DNA from: Nocardiopsis sp. ATB16-24
Lineage (GTDB): Bacteria > Actinomycetota > Actinomycetes > Streptosporangiales > Streptosporangiaceae
Assembly (NCBI RefSeq): GCF_030271535.1
Contig: NZ_JASCXJ010000004.1
Span: 124,001-188,000 of the forward strand
Length of the DNA: 64,000 nucleotides
Direction of reading: 5' to 3'
A model generated the notes under the pieces. The model was not told where the DNA came from, ran no database searches, and worked only from the letters and a program-made list of their open reading frames with translations. The position numbers and the translations under genes are program-made. This document shows, piece by piece, positions 25,201 to 34,479 of this stretch (position 1 is its first letter; each line of letters opens with the position of its first letter).

Positions 25201-26454
25201 CTACCTCGAAGGCGCGCCCCGTCCCCTCGGCCCGCTCCGACGGCGGGCGAAGGCGGGAGCGCGCTCGGGCCGGACGCCCTTGCCGATGAGATAGGCGGGC
25301 ACGAACGACAGCCACGGCGCGCGCTCCAGCAACGTGACCACCGGACCGGGAAGACCCGGACGTTCGCCCCGCACCATCGGTTCGGCCAGCAGCCGGTGCA
25401 TGAGACGTTGCAGTGTCTGGACCGCCACGGTCGGCACGATCCGTCGCCTGCGCACCGCGGCCAGGTCGCGGGGGCGCAGTGAACGGTCGCGCAGGGCCGG
25501 CCCCAGCAGAGCCGCGGTGGCCACGGCGTCCTGCACGGCCAGGTTGATCCCCACACCGCCGACGGGGGACATGGCGTGGGCCGCGTCGCCGATGCACAGC
25601 AGACCGTCGACGTGCCAGCGACGCAACCGGTTCAGCCGCACGTCCAGGTGCTTGACCTCGTCCATGGAACGCAAAGAGGCGATCTGGTCGGTCAGCTCGG
25701 GCATGAGTTCGACCAGGTCGCGCCGGAAGGCCTCCACGCCGCGTGCGCGCAGCGCGGCGTCGGTCCCCTTGCGCCCGATGTAGGCGACCTGCAAGTAACC
25801 CTCGCGTGGGATGACGACGGTGAAGCGGCCCAGGCCGGCCCGGGGGGTCAGCGCCGTCCAGTGCACGGACCCCGAAGGCAACCGGAACCACCAGGCGTCG
25901 ATCCCCACCGGGAACTCCCTGGTCACCAGAGCGGCCTCCTCACGGGCCAGCGACCAGCGGCCGTCGCAGGCCACGGTCAGTTCGGCGTGGATCTCTCCCT
26001 CGCCCTCCAGGTCCCGGTAACGCACCCCCGTCACCCCGTCGGGTCCGCGTAGCAACCCGATGGCCTCGGTGCTCATCCGCAGGGTGAACGTCGGTTCCCA
26101 CTCCCCGGCCTCGGCGAACAGGTTCAACAGATCCCACTGCGGGACCATCGCGATGTAGGGGTGGGGGGAGCGGAGCCGCCGGAAGTCGGCGACGGTCACG
26201 GTGCGGTCCGCGTCCAAGGGGAAGACGGCCCTGTCCAGCCTGCTCTGGGGCAGCCGGGAGAACCGCTCGTACAGGCCCAGGTCCTCCAGCAGTTCCAGGG
26301 TGGAGGGGTGCACCGTGTCCCCCCGGAAGTCCCTCAGGAAATCGGCGTGCTTCTCCAGGACGGTGACCTTCACCCCGGCGCGGGCCAGCAGCAGGCCCAA
26401 CACCATTCCGGCGGGGCCGCCGCCGATGATCGCGCAGGTCGTACGTTCGGTCAT
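25201..26454 (-). CDS. FAD-dependent monooxygenase (PHBH-type aromatic hydroxylase fold)
   Basis: A 417-residue flavoprotein. The N-terminal GGGPAGMVLGLLLARAG binds FAD. The middle CDGRWS replaces the usual DG motif, and GDAAHAMSPVGGVGINLAVQDA is the second FAD/NAD(P)H motif. The C-terminal ~80 residues are helical and basic. It is related to the FAD-binding_3 hydroxylases; the substrate is unknown. The ATG follows GGGAG. It converges on the GST gene with only a 22-base gap. Confidence 0.88.
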   Translation of the reverse strand: MTERTTCAIIGGGPAGMVLGLLLARAGVKVTVLEKHADFLRDFRGDTVHPSTLELLEDLGLYERFSRLPQSRLDRAVFPLDADRTVTVADFRRLRSPHPYIAMVPQWDLLNLFAEAGEWEPTFTLRMSTEAIGLLRGPDGVTGVRYRDLEGEGEIHAELTVACDGRWSLAREEAALVTREFPVGIDAWWFRLPSGSVHWTALTPRAGLGRFTVVIPREGYLQVAYIGRKGTDAALRARGVEAFRRDLVELMPELTDQIASLRSMDEVKHLDVRLNRLRRWHVDGLLCIGDAAHAMSPVGGVGINLAVQDAVATAALLGPALRDRSLRPRDLAAVRRRRIVPTVAVQTLQRLMHRLLAEPMVRGERPGLPGPVVTLLERAPWLSFVPAYLIGKGVRPERAPAFARRRSGPRGRGAPSR

Positions 26455-26718
26455 GGGCACTCCCAGGGTGCGCTTCGGTCGTCCGGGCGAAGACCACGTC
26501 ACGGTGGTCCTCCACCGCCGATGTGTGGATCAGTACCCAGACACCGCGCCCCGGTAGCGCTTCGGCCCCCTTCCCTCCACGGCCGACGGTGACGCCGGGG
26601 ACGGGGCCTCCCCGGTCCAGGGTCTTCGGGTGACCCGGGTGGGTCCGCGTCCCGATCCCCCCGTCGCCGCCCACCCGGTAGGCGACGTGTCCTAGTGTTG
26701 GCCGCTGAGGAGGGCCCT

Positions 26719-27684
26719 GTGAACAACGAGCGGTGCGAGCGCCGCACCCACCGGTACCAGGAGGCCGAAGACCGGCCCGCCCCCGTGCCCGGCGCAGCGG
26801 AGGCGAAGGAGGATGGACGGCCGGTGCTGAAACTGCGCGGCAGGCACTACGGCGCGGACACGATGCTGGTCATGGCGATCGTCAACCGCACCCGCGACTC
26901 CTTCTACGACCGGGGCGCCACCTGGGACGAGGAACGCGCCATGGAAAGAGTGCGCACGGTCGTGGCCCAGGGCGCCGACATCGTGGACATCGGCGGTGTC
27001 AAGGCGGGCCCGGGCGAGGAGGTCGACGCCGAGGAGGAGAAACGCCGGGTCGTGGACTTCGTGGCCGCGGTCCGCGCCGAGTTCCCCGACCTGGTCATCA
27101 GCGTGGACACCTGGCGCGCCTCCGTGGGGCGGGCGGTGTGCGAGGCCGGGGCCGACCTGCTCAACGACGCCTGGGGTGGATACGACCCCGGTCTGGCCCA
27201 GGTCGCCGCCGAGTTCGACGCCGCGCTGGTGTGCACCCACACCGGTGGACTCGCCCCGCGCACACCCCCGTACCGGCCGCACTACCAGGACGTGGTGCGC
27301 GATGCCGTCGAGGCGACGGTCGCCCAGGCCGAACGCGCGGTGTCCCTGGGCGTGGACCCGGCCTCGGCCATCATCGATCCGGCACACGACTTCGGCAAGA
27401 ACACCTGGCACTCGCTGGAGTTGACGCGGCGCCTGGACGAGATGACCGGCACCGGTCGACCGGTACTGGTGTCGCTGTCCAACAAGGACTTCGTCGGTGA
27501 GACCCTGGACCTGCCGGTGGGGGAGCGTCTGACCGGCACGCTCGCGGCGACCGCGGTGTGCGCCTGGCACGGCGCGCACATCTACCGGGTCCACCAGGTG
27601 AGGGAGACCAGGCAGGTGCTCGACATGGTCGCCTCCATCCGCGGAGTCCGTCCCCCCGCACGGGTCGTGCGGGGCCTGGAGTGA
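26719..27684 (+). CDS. folP2: Dihydropteroate synthase paralogue, FolP2 type
   Basis: A 321-residue TIM-barrel protein of the pterin-binding family. The motif MAIVNRTRDSFYDRG is close to the MGIxNxTPDSF signature but with the Arg found in the second actinobacterial paralogue. DIGG, SVDTWRA, NDAWGG and DPAHDFGK mark the pterin-binding strands. In mycobacteria the FolP2 paralogue has not been shown to replace FolP1, so true dihydropteroate synthase activity is uncertain. The GTG follows GGAGGG. It is first in a three-gene operon with a LigB-like protein and a RibD-like reductase. Confidence 0.85.
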   Translation: MNNERCERRTHRYQEAEDRPAPVPGAAEAKEDGRPVLKLRGRHYGADTMLVMAIVNRTRDSFYDRGATWDEERAMERVRTVVAQGADIVDIGGVKAGPGEEVDAEEEKRRVVDFVAAVRAEFPDLVISVDTWRASVGRAVCEAGADLLNDAWGGYDPGLAQVAAEFDAALVCTHTGGLAPRTPPYRPHYQDVVRDAVEATVAQAERAVSLGVDPASAIIDPAHDFGKNTWHSLELTRRLDEMTGTGRPVLVSLSNKDFVGETLDLPVGERLTGTLAATAVCAWHGAHIYRVHQVRETRQVLDMVASIRGVRPPARVVRGLE

Positions 27685-27694
27685 GGAGACAGGT

Positions 27695-28384
27695 GTGATC
27701 GTCGCGGCCGCGCTGTGCCCGCACCCGCCACTGCTGCTGCGCGAACTCAGCGGAGGGCAGGACGTGGCGGCCGACCTGCGCCGGGCCTGCGAGTCGGCGC
27801 TGGAGGCGCTCCTGGCCTCCTCCCCGGACACATTGGTCGTCATCGGAGGACACGACACCTCGGAGGGACACACCGGGACGCTCGTCCCCGTCCGCGAGTA
27901 CGGCGGCACCGGAGAGCGAACACTCCGGGAACGGCCACTGCCACTGAGCCTGGGCGTGGCCCGACGGTTGCTCGACTCGGTCGGCCACCACGGGCACGTG
28001 GAGATGGCCACCGTGGCCTGGGACGCCTCCGAGGCCGAGGTGGCGGCGTGGGGACGTCGCATCGCCGACCGTCCCGAACGCGTCGCCCTGCTCGTCCTCG
28101 GGGACGGAAGCGCCCGACGCGGCACGACCGCACCCGGACACCTGGACCGGCGTTCCTTCGCCTTCGACGAGGAGACCCGGCGCTGTCTGGCCGAGGGCGA
28201 CCGCGAGGGACTCATGCGTATGGATCCCGACCTCGCCGCGGACCTGATGGTGACGGGTCGGGCCGCGTTCGGCGTCATGGCGCACGCGCTCGCCGAACGC
28301 GGCCCGACGCGACCGCGGGTGCTCTACGCCGACGACCCGTTCGGGGTCATGTACTTCGTGGCGGTGTGGCCGTGCGACTGCTGA
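27695..28384 (+). CDS. LigB-like (class III extradiol dioxygenase superfamily) protein
   Basis: A 229-residue protein beginning AAALCPHPPLLLREL, the hallmark of a conserved actinobacterial family in the class III extradiol dioxygenase fold. His residues at CPHPP and GGHDTSEGHTG could bind a metal, but the catalytic role is unknown. The GTG follows GGAGACAG, ten bases after the folP2 stop. Its stop overlaps the start of the RibD-like gene. Confidence 0.75.
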   Translation: MIVAAALCPHPPLLLRELSGGQDVAADLRRACESALEALLASSPDTLVVIGGHDTSEGHTGTLVPVREYGGTGERTLRERPLPLSLGVARRLLDSVGHHGHVEMATVAWDASEAEVAAWGRRIADRPERVALLVLGDGSARRGTTAPGHLDRRSFAFDEETRRCLAEGDREGLMRMDPDLAADLMVTGRAAFGVMAHALAERGPTRPRVLYADDPFGVMYFVAVWPCDC

Positions 28385-29139
28385 TGAACGACGCCGTCCC
28401 GGGCGCGGCCTCCCCGGGACGGACACTCGACGGCCCCGCGCTGGAACGGCTCTACGCCTACCCCGACCGACCCTGGCTGCGCGCGAACATGGTCTCGACC
28501 CTGGACGGGGCCGCGGCGGGCAACGACGGCCGGACCGGGACCATCAACACCCCCTCCGACCTGGTGGTGTTCACACTCCTGCGCGACCTGGCCGACGTGA
28601 TCCTGGTCGGCGCCGGCACCGCCCGCGCCGAGGGGTACCGACACGCCGACACCCGTACCGGGGACCGGGCGCGACGCGCCGTCGCCGAGGGCCGGGCCGC
28701 CCAACCGGAGATCGCCGTGGTCAGTGGGACCGGCCGGGTGCCGCCACTGCTGGCCGGCGAGTCCCACAGCGGCGGCGGCGTACTCCTGGTGACCTGTGAG
28801 GCCGCCGGTGCCCCGGCCCTGGAACGGGCACGTCGCACGCTGGGGGAGGACCGCGTACTGGTGTGCGGCGAGCACACCGTGGACCTGGCCGCGGCGGTCG
28901 CCGCGCTGGTCGAGCGGGGCCTGCCCCGGATCCTGTGCGAGGGAGGCCCCCGTCTGCTGGCCGACGTGGCCGCCGCCGGCCTGCTCGACGAGCTGTGCCT
29001 GACCCTGGTGCCACTGCTGGCCGGAGGCACCGAACAGCGCATCGCGGTCGGCACGCCCGCCGACCGGCCCCTGGTGCCCGGCGTGATCATCGAGTCCGAG
29101 GGGACCGTGCTTCAGCGCTGGCTGCGCCCGGGCGGCTGA
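28384..29139 (+). CDS. RibD C-terminal-domain (pyrimidine/dihydrofolate-type) reductase
   Basis: A 251-residue NADPH-dependent reductase of the RibD_C family. It contains NMVSTLDGAAAG, LVGAGTARAEGY and LCEGGPRLLADV, typical of 5-amino-6-uracil reductases and DHFR-like folds. It has no deaminase domain. The mycobacterial homologue Rv2671 is reported to act as an alternative dihydrofolate reductase, so pairing with folP2 suggests a folate or pterin role. The ATG overlaps the previous stop (TGATG); a GTG 12 bases upstream is an alternative. Confidence 0.82.
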   Translation: MNDAVPGAASPGRTLDGPALERLYAYPDRPWLRANMVSTLDGAAAGNDGRTGTINTPSDLVVFTLLRDLADVILVGAGTARAEGYRHADTRTGDRARRAVAEGRAAQPEIAVVSGTGRVPPLLAGESHSGGGVLLVTCEAAGAPALERARRTLGEDRVLVCGEHTVDLAAAVAALVERGLPRILCEGGPRLLADVAAAGLLDELCLTLVPLLAGGTEQRIAVGTPADRPLVPGVIIESEGTVLQRWLRPGG

Positions 29140-29264
29140 ACGTCGGGGCGGGCCGCCGCGAGTGCGCGGGCGTCACCGCGCGGACCTCGGTGCCGGCCCG
29201 TGCCGATGGCGGGATGTGCCCGGGGAGGGCTTCGGTGGGCAGATGCTCCTGGGTGGGCCGGCGC

Positions 29265-29296
29265 GGGTCAGGGGCGGCTCCGCCCACCCCTGACCC
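29265..29296 (+). terminator. Terminator of the folP2 operon
   Basis: GGGTCAGGGG and CCCCTGACCC form a perfect 10-bp stem around a GC-rich loop. The rest of 29140-29497, between convergent genes, shows no gene. Confidence 0.65.
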
Positions 29297-29497
29297 GTGG
29301 GCGAGGCCGCTCGGTGTGAACGCCGTCCATCCCGCCGTGCCGTACGCGGCCGACGCCCGTGCTGTGACGCCGAGGCCGCGTGTGCGTCCCCGTGCCGTTC
29401 TCGGCGGTGCCGTCCTCGCGCCCCTTCGTGCCCGCTCGCCCCTACGGCGCGTCGTGTCCGACCCCGAGCCGATGAGGACCTTCTGTGCCCGCGAGGT

Positions 29498-30679
29498 TCA
29501 AGAAAGCCGTCGATCGGAGCCGGGGGCGGAGACGTACCGGGCGGCCCGGTCCTCGGCGACCGCCAGCATCTGTTCCTGACGCCGCTCCACGGCGGCCCGC
29601 TCGGGAAGCGCCACGTGCCCCAGTTCCCTGCGGCGGCCGTGCCTGCCGGCCAAGGCCATCGAGGCCGAGCGCCCCATGCCCAACGCCGCGCCCTCCGAGG
29701 CCAACGCCCTGCGGACCCGACGCCGGTAGGTGTGCCGAACCGTGAAGTAGACCGCCATCGTGGTCAGGAAGACGACGGCGACCTTGAACATCACCCCCGG
29801 AAGAGAACCCATCAGAGGCGAGTCCAACAGCCAGTGCAGAGCCATCGCGAGCAGCACCAGGAGCGCGGCGCCGAGCGCGCGCCGTGGTCCGGGCCGCCAG
29901 GCCGCGGCGGCCGACAGACCGACCGCCGTGCCGGCGACCGCCGACATCGCCCAGTGCGAGCCCAACCCGGTCAGGCCCACGCGCACGATGGTGGTCTGCA
30001 CCACCGGCACCATGCCGCCGGTGCCGCCGGACTGGACCACCGCGTTCATCGTGTAGACGAAGTTCTCCATCACCTCGAAGCCCAAACCCGACAGGGACCC
30101 GATCGTGAATCCGTCCACCGGGCCGCGCACCGCGCGGGGGAAGGCCACCGCCACCAGGACGACCCCGGCCAACTTGAGGACCTCCTCGTTGAGCGGAGCG
30201 GTCAGCGCGGCCCCCCACACGCCGGCGAAGGCCAGTCCCAACCCTTTGGACCACAAGGACAACAGATTGCCGTTGGCCAGGAGCCCGGCGGCGGTCGCGG
30301 CGGTCAGCCCCCAGGACACCGCGGCCAGACAGGCGTGGAGGGAGGGGTCGCGCACCGGGCGGATCCGACGCAGCACCCAGAACCCGAAGACCAAGGTCAA
30401 CGCCCCCAGGAACAGCGCGAGCGCCGTCTCGGCGAAGAACACACGCGCCATACCGGCGAACTGCGATGCCAGGAAGACCAGGCCCGCCACGCACGGCACG
30501 ACGATGAGCACGAGGGCGGCCGACGAGGACAGCAGCCCTCCCCGGGCACGTCCGTCCCTCCCATGACGCTCGACGGCATGCCGAGGAGCGGCGTCGTCCT
30601 GGCGTGCCCCGCGCGGCGGGGGCACCGCACCGTGCTCGGCCGCGTTCGCCGCGCGCGGCTCCTCCGGTCCCCGACCCAT
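29498..30679 (-). CDS. PrsW-family intramembrane metalloprotease
   Basis: A 393-residue protein with eight or nine helices. The PrsW motifs are present: NEEVLK in the fourth helix, FEVMENFVYT after it, and GLGSHWAMSA with a conserved His. A basic N-terminal tail of about 50 residues precedes the membrane part. PrsW cleaves anti-sigma factors in Bacillus; in actinomycetes the targets are mostly unknown. It overlaps the upstream gene (TGATG), so the two are coupled. Confidence 0.85.
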   Translation of the reverse strand: MGRGPEEPRAANAAEHGAVPPPRGARQDDAAPRHAVERHGRDGRARGGLLSSSAALVLIVVPCVAGLVFLASQFAGMARVFFAETALALFLGALTLVFGFWVLRRIRPVRDPSLHACLAAVSWGLTAATAAGLLANGNLLSLWSKGLGLAFAGVWGAALTAPLNEEVLKLAGVVLVAVAFPRAVRGPVDGFTIGSLSGLGFEVMENFVYTMNAVVQSGGTGGMVPVVQTTIVRVGLTGLGSHWAMSAVAGTAVGLSAAAAWRPGPRRALGAALLVLLAMALHWLLDSPLMGSLPGVMFKVAVVFLTTMAVYFTVRHTYRRRVRRALASEGAALGMGRSASMALAGRHGRRRELGHVALPERAAVERRQEQMLAVAEDRAARYVSAPGSDRRLS

Positions 30680-31272
30680 CACTTCTCCTCGGTGAACGAG
30701 ACCGTTCGGACGACGTCGAAGACCGCGGCGATGTCGGCCGTGGTCGCGTCGCGCCCCGCCAGGGTCATCTCCACGGCCAGGAGCCCGTCGGGGGAGGGGT
30801 AGACGACCGCGGTGCCGCTCTGGGTGCGGCTCTCCAAAGGGCCGGACAGACCCTTGTGCCCGTCATGAGCGGCGATGACCTCCGGCTCCCCCAACCGGGC
30901 CGAGGACTCGCTCGCACGGGCCAGGCGTCGCATGCCCTCCCACAACTCCTCCACGCCGGGAGGTGGAGAGGTCACGGGTCTGACCGAGGTCAGGTTCAGC
31001 TCCACGGGGCCACGGTGGAAACGGTAGCTCTGCCCGTCGTGGCTGGCGCCGACGTCCAAGGACCACCCCTCCTGGGGGAAGGTCAACGAGGCCTCGTAGC
31101 CGCCCCCGCTCCCCACGGACACGGGTTCGTCGGAGGCGACCGACTCCGAACCCGGCACCAGCGCGTTCACCAGCGGCCAGAGCAGCACCAGCGCCGCGAC
31201 GGCCGCGACGGCCACGCCCAACGGCGCCCACGCACTCCGCGGTGCGCGCGTCCCCTCGCCTGCCTGCGCCAT
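30679..31272 (-). CDS. Membrane-anchored hypothetical protein (extracytoplasmic domain)
   Basis: A 197-residue protein with one N-terminal transmembrane helix (about residues 14-36) and an extracytoplasmic domain of about 155 residues. The domain looks like a small beta-rich fold (YEASLTFPQEGWSLDVGASHDGQSYRFHRGPVELNL and a late VEMTLAG). I do not recognise the family. Coupling to PrsW suggests that it may be a partner or substrate. The ATG follows GGGGGAG. Confidence 0.65.
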   Translation of the reverse strand: MAQAGEGTRAPRSAWAPLGVAVAAVAALVLLWPLVNALVPGSESVASDEPVSVGSGGGYEASLTFPQEGWSLDVGASHDGQSYRFHRGPVELNLTSVRPVTSPPPGVEELWEGMRRLARASESSARLGEPEVIAAHDGHKGLSGPLESRTQSGTAVVYPSPDGLLAVEMTLAGRDATTADIAAVFDVVRTVSFTEEK

Positions 31273-31703
31273 GGCTCCCCCTCGTCGACGACCCCGTACG
31301 GCAAGCGAAACACTCAAGGACGGGAGGGAGGGTGAGGTGGAGACGACTTGGCGCACGTTTGCGGAAATTTCACCCTTGAGGGGCGGTTCCACCGCATGTG
31401 AGCGGGAGGTCCCGATCAAGAGGGGACGGCGACCCGCGACGACTCCTTCCGCCGGCGCGGGGCACGGGGACCGTACGGGTCACCGACCTCACCGAACAGC
31501 ACAGCTAGACCCTCGACGGCAGCCGTGATGGCCGGTGCGGCCTCGGCACCGGGAGCACCGGGTTCGGCGTGGACGTCCTCCAGGCCCAGCACTCCACACC
31601 CGCGGTCCGGACGGGGGCCGACCAGTCGGACGAGGCGGTCGCCGTGCGGGAGGGACGCCCCGGTCGACCTCGCGCCCGTGACACTCTTCGCGGACCGCTC
31701 GGG
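31273..31703. other. Intergenic region, no gene seen
   Basis: About 430 bases between two minus-strand genes. It contains an AT-richer patch near 31350-31380 that may be the promoter of the anchored protein/PrsW pair. Reading frames here are low-complexity shadows. Confidence 0.35.
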
Positions 31704-32642
31704 TCACAGGTCGGTGGACATCGGCCCGCCGTTCCACTCCACCGCGTCGGCCAGCGCCGCGGCCAGGTCCATGGTGGCACCGGACAGGTCGGCGTGGGCG
31801 CGGTGCAGGTTCAACACGATCCGCTCGGCGTCGTCCCAACCGGAGAACTCGCCGAGGTCGCAGTCCCGAGCGGTCTCCAACGGGGTCAGCCCGCGGGCCA
31901 GACCGTCGCGGGCGGTGTCCAGGACGAACCGGTAATAGCGTTCGTGGGCACTGAGCACGGTGTCCAACTCGGCCGCGCCGAACAGGGGGCCGTGTCCGGG
32001 TACCACGTGTTCGGGACCGAAGGCGTGCAACCACTCCAGGGAACGCAGCGCCCCCTCCAACGAGCCCATGAACACCAGGGGGGTCAGCCCGTGGAAGAGC
32101 AGGTCGCCGGTGAACAGCACACGTTCCTCCGGCAGCCAGGCCACCACGTCACCGGGAGTGTGGGCGGCGTGGCCGGGATGGAGCAGGTCCACGCGCCGCC
32201 GACCGGTGTACACCGTCAACTCCCGATGCAGCACCACCGAGGGGACACGCCTGGTGACCTCTCCCCAGTCCGGTACCGGAGACCAGAACGGAGGGCAGGC
32301 GTCGATGATCGGGTCGTGCAGGAGGGCCTCGCGCATGGCGGCCTGTCCGATGAGCACGGCGGAGTCGGGCAGCAGGCTGTTGCCGTAGGTGTGGTCGCCG
32401 TGTTGGTGGGTGTTGACCGCCCAGCGCACGGGGGCGCAGGCGGCGCGGTCCAGCGCGTCCAGGAACCGTCGGGTGCGGGCCTGGGTCGCGCAGGTGTCGA
32501 CGACCAGGAGTCCGTCCTCCCCGGCGACGGCACCCGCGTTGTTGACCCACCAGGTTCCGTCCGGTTGCACCCAGGCGTACACGCCGTCGACGAGCTCCAC
32601 CAGGGACGCCGCCTCCGGTCCGGTCTGCTCGGTCTGGGCCAT
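31704..32642 (-). CDS. MBL-fold metallo-hydrolase
   Basis: A 312-residue metallo-beta-lactamase-fold hydrolase. The metal motif is NTHQHGDHTYGN (HxHxDH). Further ligands are seen at GHAAHTPGD, FTGDLLFHG and VPGHGPLF. It resembles the general MBL hydrolases of quorum-quenching or glyoxalase-II type; no substrate can be named. A Trp-rich segment near the N-terminus (WVQPDGTWWVNN) is typical of an actinobacterial subgroup. The ATG follows GAGGAG. Confidence 0.88.
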   Translation of the reverse strand: MAQTEQTGPEAASLVELVDGVYAWVQPDGTWWVNNAGAVAGEDGLLVVDTCATQARTRRFLDALDRAACAPVRWAVNTHQHGDHTYGNSLLPDSAVLIGQAAMREALLHDPIIDACPPFWSPVPDWGEVTRRVPSVVLHRELTVYTGRRRVDLLHPGHAAHTPGDVVAWLPEERVLFTGDLLFHGLTPLVFMGSLEGALRSLEWLHAFGPEHVVPGHGPLFGAAELDTVLSAHERYYRFVLDTARDGLARGLTPLETARDCDLGEFSGWDDAERIVLNLHRAHADLSGATMDLAAALADAVEWNGGPMSTDL

Positions 32643-32851
32643 GGGACTCCTCGGGGTCGTGGGTGTCGGGGCAGCAGGCTATCGCCGCGGCGTCGGCCTC
32701 CGCCCGCGATGCCCCCACCGGAGCCAGGGCAGTACCGCTCGTCGGACCCGACGGTGAAGAGGAACCCCACCAGGGCGGCACCCTCCCGCCCTGCCGCGGT
32801 GCGGGTGAAGACCTCCACGTCCCGGGTCGTCACCGCTGGTAGTTTCGCCGC

Positions 32852-33826
32852 ATGCGAGAACGGCCGTCCCACCTGGAAGACCGACTCCATGACGCGCTGG
32901 TCACGTGGGGCATCCACGTGGTCGCGCTCGACCACGTCCCCCTCGGTTTCGGTGACCACCACTGGAGTGCCATCGACACCTTGGGACGTCGGTGGTTCAC
33001 CACCGTGGCCGACCTCGGGCACAAACCCCATCTCGGCCTGGATCCCGGTTCGGCGCGGCGGCGTCTGGAACAGGCCATGGACACCGCCGCGCGGCTGCAC
33101 GACGTGGAGGGACTGGGGTTCGTGGTCGCCCCTTTGCGCACCCCCACCGGAGCCACCCTCGTGTCGATCGACGACCGACACGTGCTCAGTGTCTTCCCGT
33201 TCGTGGAGGGCGTCTCCGGCGTGGAACTCACCGCCGACCGGCGTCTTCGCGTCCTGGACCTCCTCGCCCGACTCCACCGGCGCGGTGCGGTGGGGGCGCC
33301 CGCCGTCCCGGTCCACCTCCGTGGAGGGGACCGTCTGTCCCGACTGCTCGACCACCCCACCGAGATCGGTGACACGGGACCCCACGCCGGCCCCACCGCG
33401 GAACTACTGGCCGAGCACGCCGCGCCCCTGCGTGAGCGGCTCGCGGAGTTCGACCGCGACACCGAGGCCCTGCGGGAGGCGCCGACGGTCACCACCCACG
33501 GAGAACCCCATCCCGGCAACCTGCTGTGGCTCGGGGACCGCCCGCTGCTGGTCGACTGGGACACCGTGGGCATGGCCGCGCCCGAGCGCGACCTGTGGTC
33601 GGTCACCGGCGACCCCGCCGAGCTGGACCACTACGCCCGGGTCCGCGGCCACCGCCCCGACCCCGCCCTGATGGACCTGTACCGGCTGCGTGCGGAGTTG
33701 CAGGACCTCGTGGAGTTCGTCGGCCGGTTCGGCGCGCACCACGGCGGCGGCGCCGACGACGAACAGGCCTGGCGTGGGCTGGTCGCCGTCGTCGAGCGGC
33801 TCGCCACCCGGTCGGGCGTTCCGTGA
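32852..33826 (+). CDS. Aminoglycoside-phosphotransferase-fold kinase
   Basis: A 324-residue APH/choline-kinase-type protein. The catalytic loop is THGEPHPGN and the metal-binding motif is LLVDWDTVG, as in spectinomycin- or macrolide-type phosphotransferases. The N-lobe is short and divergent (FGDHHWSAIDTLGRRWFTTVADL), so an antibiotic substrate should not be assumed. No Shine-Dalgarno is visible; a TAGTTT six bases before the ATG suggests a leaderless transcript. Confidence 0.82.
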   Translation: MRERPSHLEDRLHDALVTWGIHVVALDHVPLGFGDHHWSAIDTLGRRWFTTVADLGHKPHLGLDPGSARRRLEQAMDTAARLHDVEGLGFVVAPLRTPTGATLVSIDDRHVLSVFPFVEGVSGVELTADRRLRVLDLLARLHRRGAVGAPAVPVHLRGGDRLSRLLDHPTEIGDTGPHAGPTAELLAEHAAPLRERLAEFDRDTEALREAPTVTTHGEPHPGNLLWLGDRPLLVDWDTVGMAAPERDLWSVTGDPAELDHYARVRGHRPDPALMDLYRLRAELQDLVEFVGRFGAHHGGGADDEQAWRGLVAVVERLATRSGVP

Positions 33827-34029
33827 GACCACGGCGGGGGCGGTCGACCGTCGTGCCGGAGAACCCGGCGAACGCGGACCCCGGCGGGTCGCATCCCGCC
33901 TTCCCATGCTGCGGTCTGTAGCATTTCCGTGTCCCGTGGTGACCGAAAGTCGGCCGTGACGGCGCGTGCGGTACCCGACAGGGCCGACCCTCGGGAACGA
34001 CGCAGACCCGACCACGTCAGGGAGTGACC

Positions 34030-34470
34030 ATGCACCTTTCTCTCAGCAAGCGCGACATGCCCGCGCGTATCGCGATGGGAGCCTTCATCCTCAACTCGGG
34101 CCTGGGCAAACGCGGTGTCGACGAGGAGGCCGCCCAGGGGATGCACGGTATGGCCGTGGGGGCCTATCCCTTCCTCAAGGACGTCGATCCCGTCACCTTC
34201 ACCAAGATGCTGTCGGGGGCCGAGATCGCGCTGGGCACCGCCCTGCTGCTCCCCATCGTCCCCAGCCGACTCGTGGGCGCCGGGCTGACCGCGTTCGCCT
34301 CCAGCCTGCTCGGCATGTACCTGCGCACCCCCGGCATGCGTCTTCCCAACAGCGTGCGCCCCTCCGAACAGGGCCTGAGCCTGGCCAAGGACGTCTGGCT
34401 GCTGGGAGCCGGAATCAGCATGATGATGGGCCACGACGGCGAGCACCACTCCCCGAGGTGCCGCCGGTGA
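34030..34470 (+). CDS. DoxX-like small membrane protein
   Basis: A 146-residue protein with three or four helices and the DoxX-like opening ARIAMGAFILNSGLGK. In the middle, FTKMLSGAEIALGTALLLP resembles the second helix of that family. The role is unknown; DoxX proteins are linked to redox and thiosulfate metabolism. The C-terminus is His-rich and charged. The ATG follows AGGGAG. Confidence 0.65.
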   Translation: MHLSLSKRDMPARIAMGAFILNSGLGKRGVDEEAAQGMHGMAVGAYPFLKDVDPVTFTKMLSGAEIALGTALLLPIVPSRLVGAGLTAFASSLLGMYLRTPGMRLPNSVRPSEQGLSLAKDVWLLGAGISMMMGHDGEHHSPRCRR

Positions 34471-34479
34471 GGAGGGGCG

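Noticed and set aside
32852..33826. Aminoglycoside resistance gene
   Set aside because: The fold and HGEPHPGN loop fit, but the N-lobe is divergent and the family has many non-antibiotic substrates.
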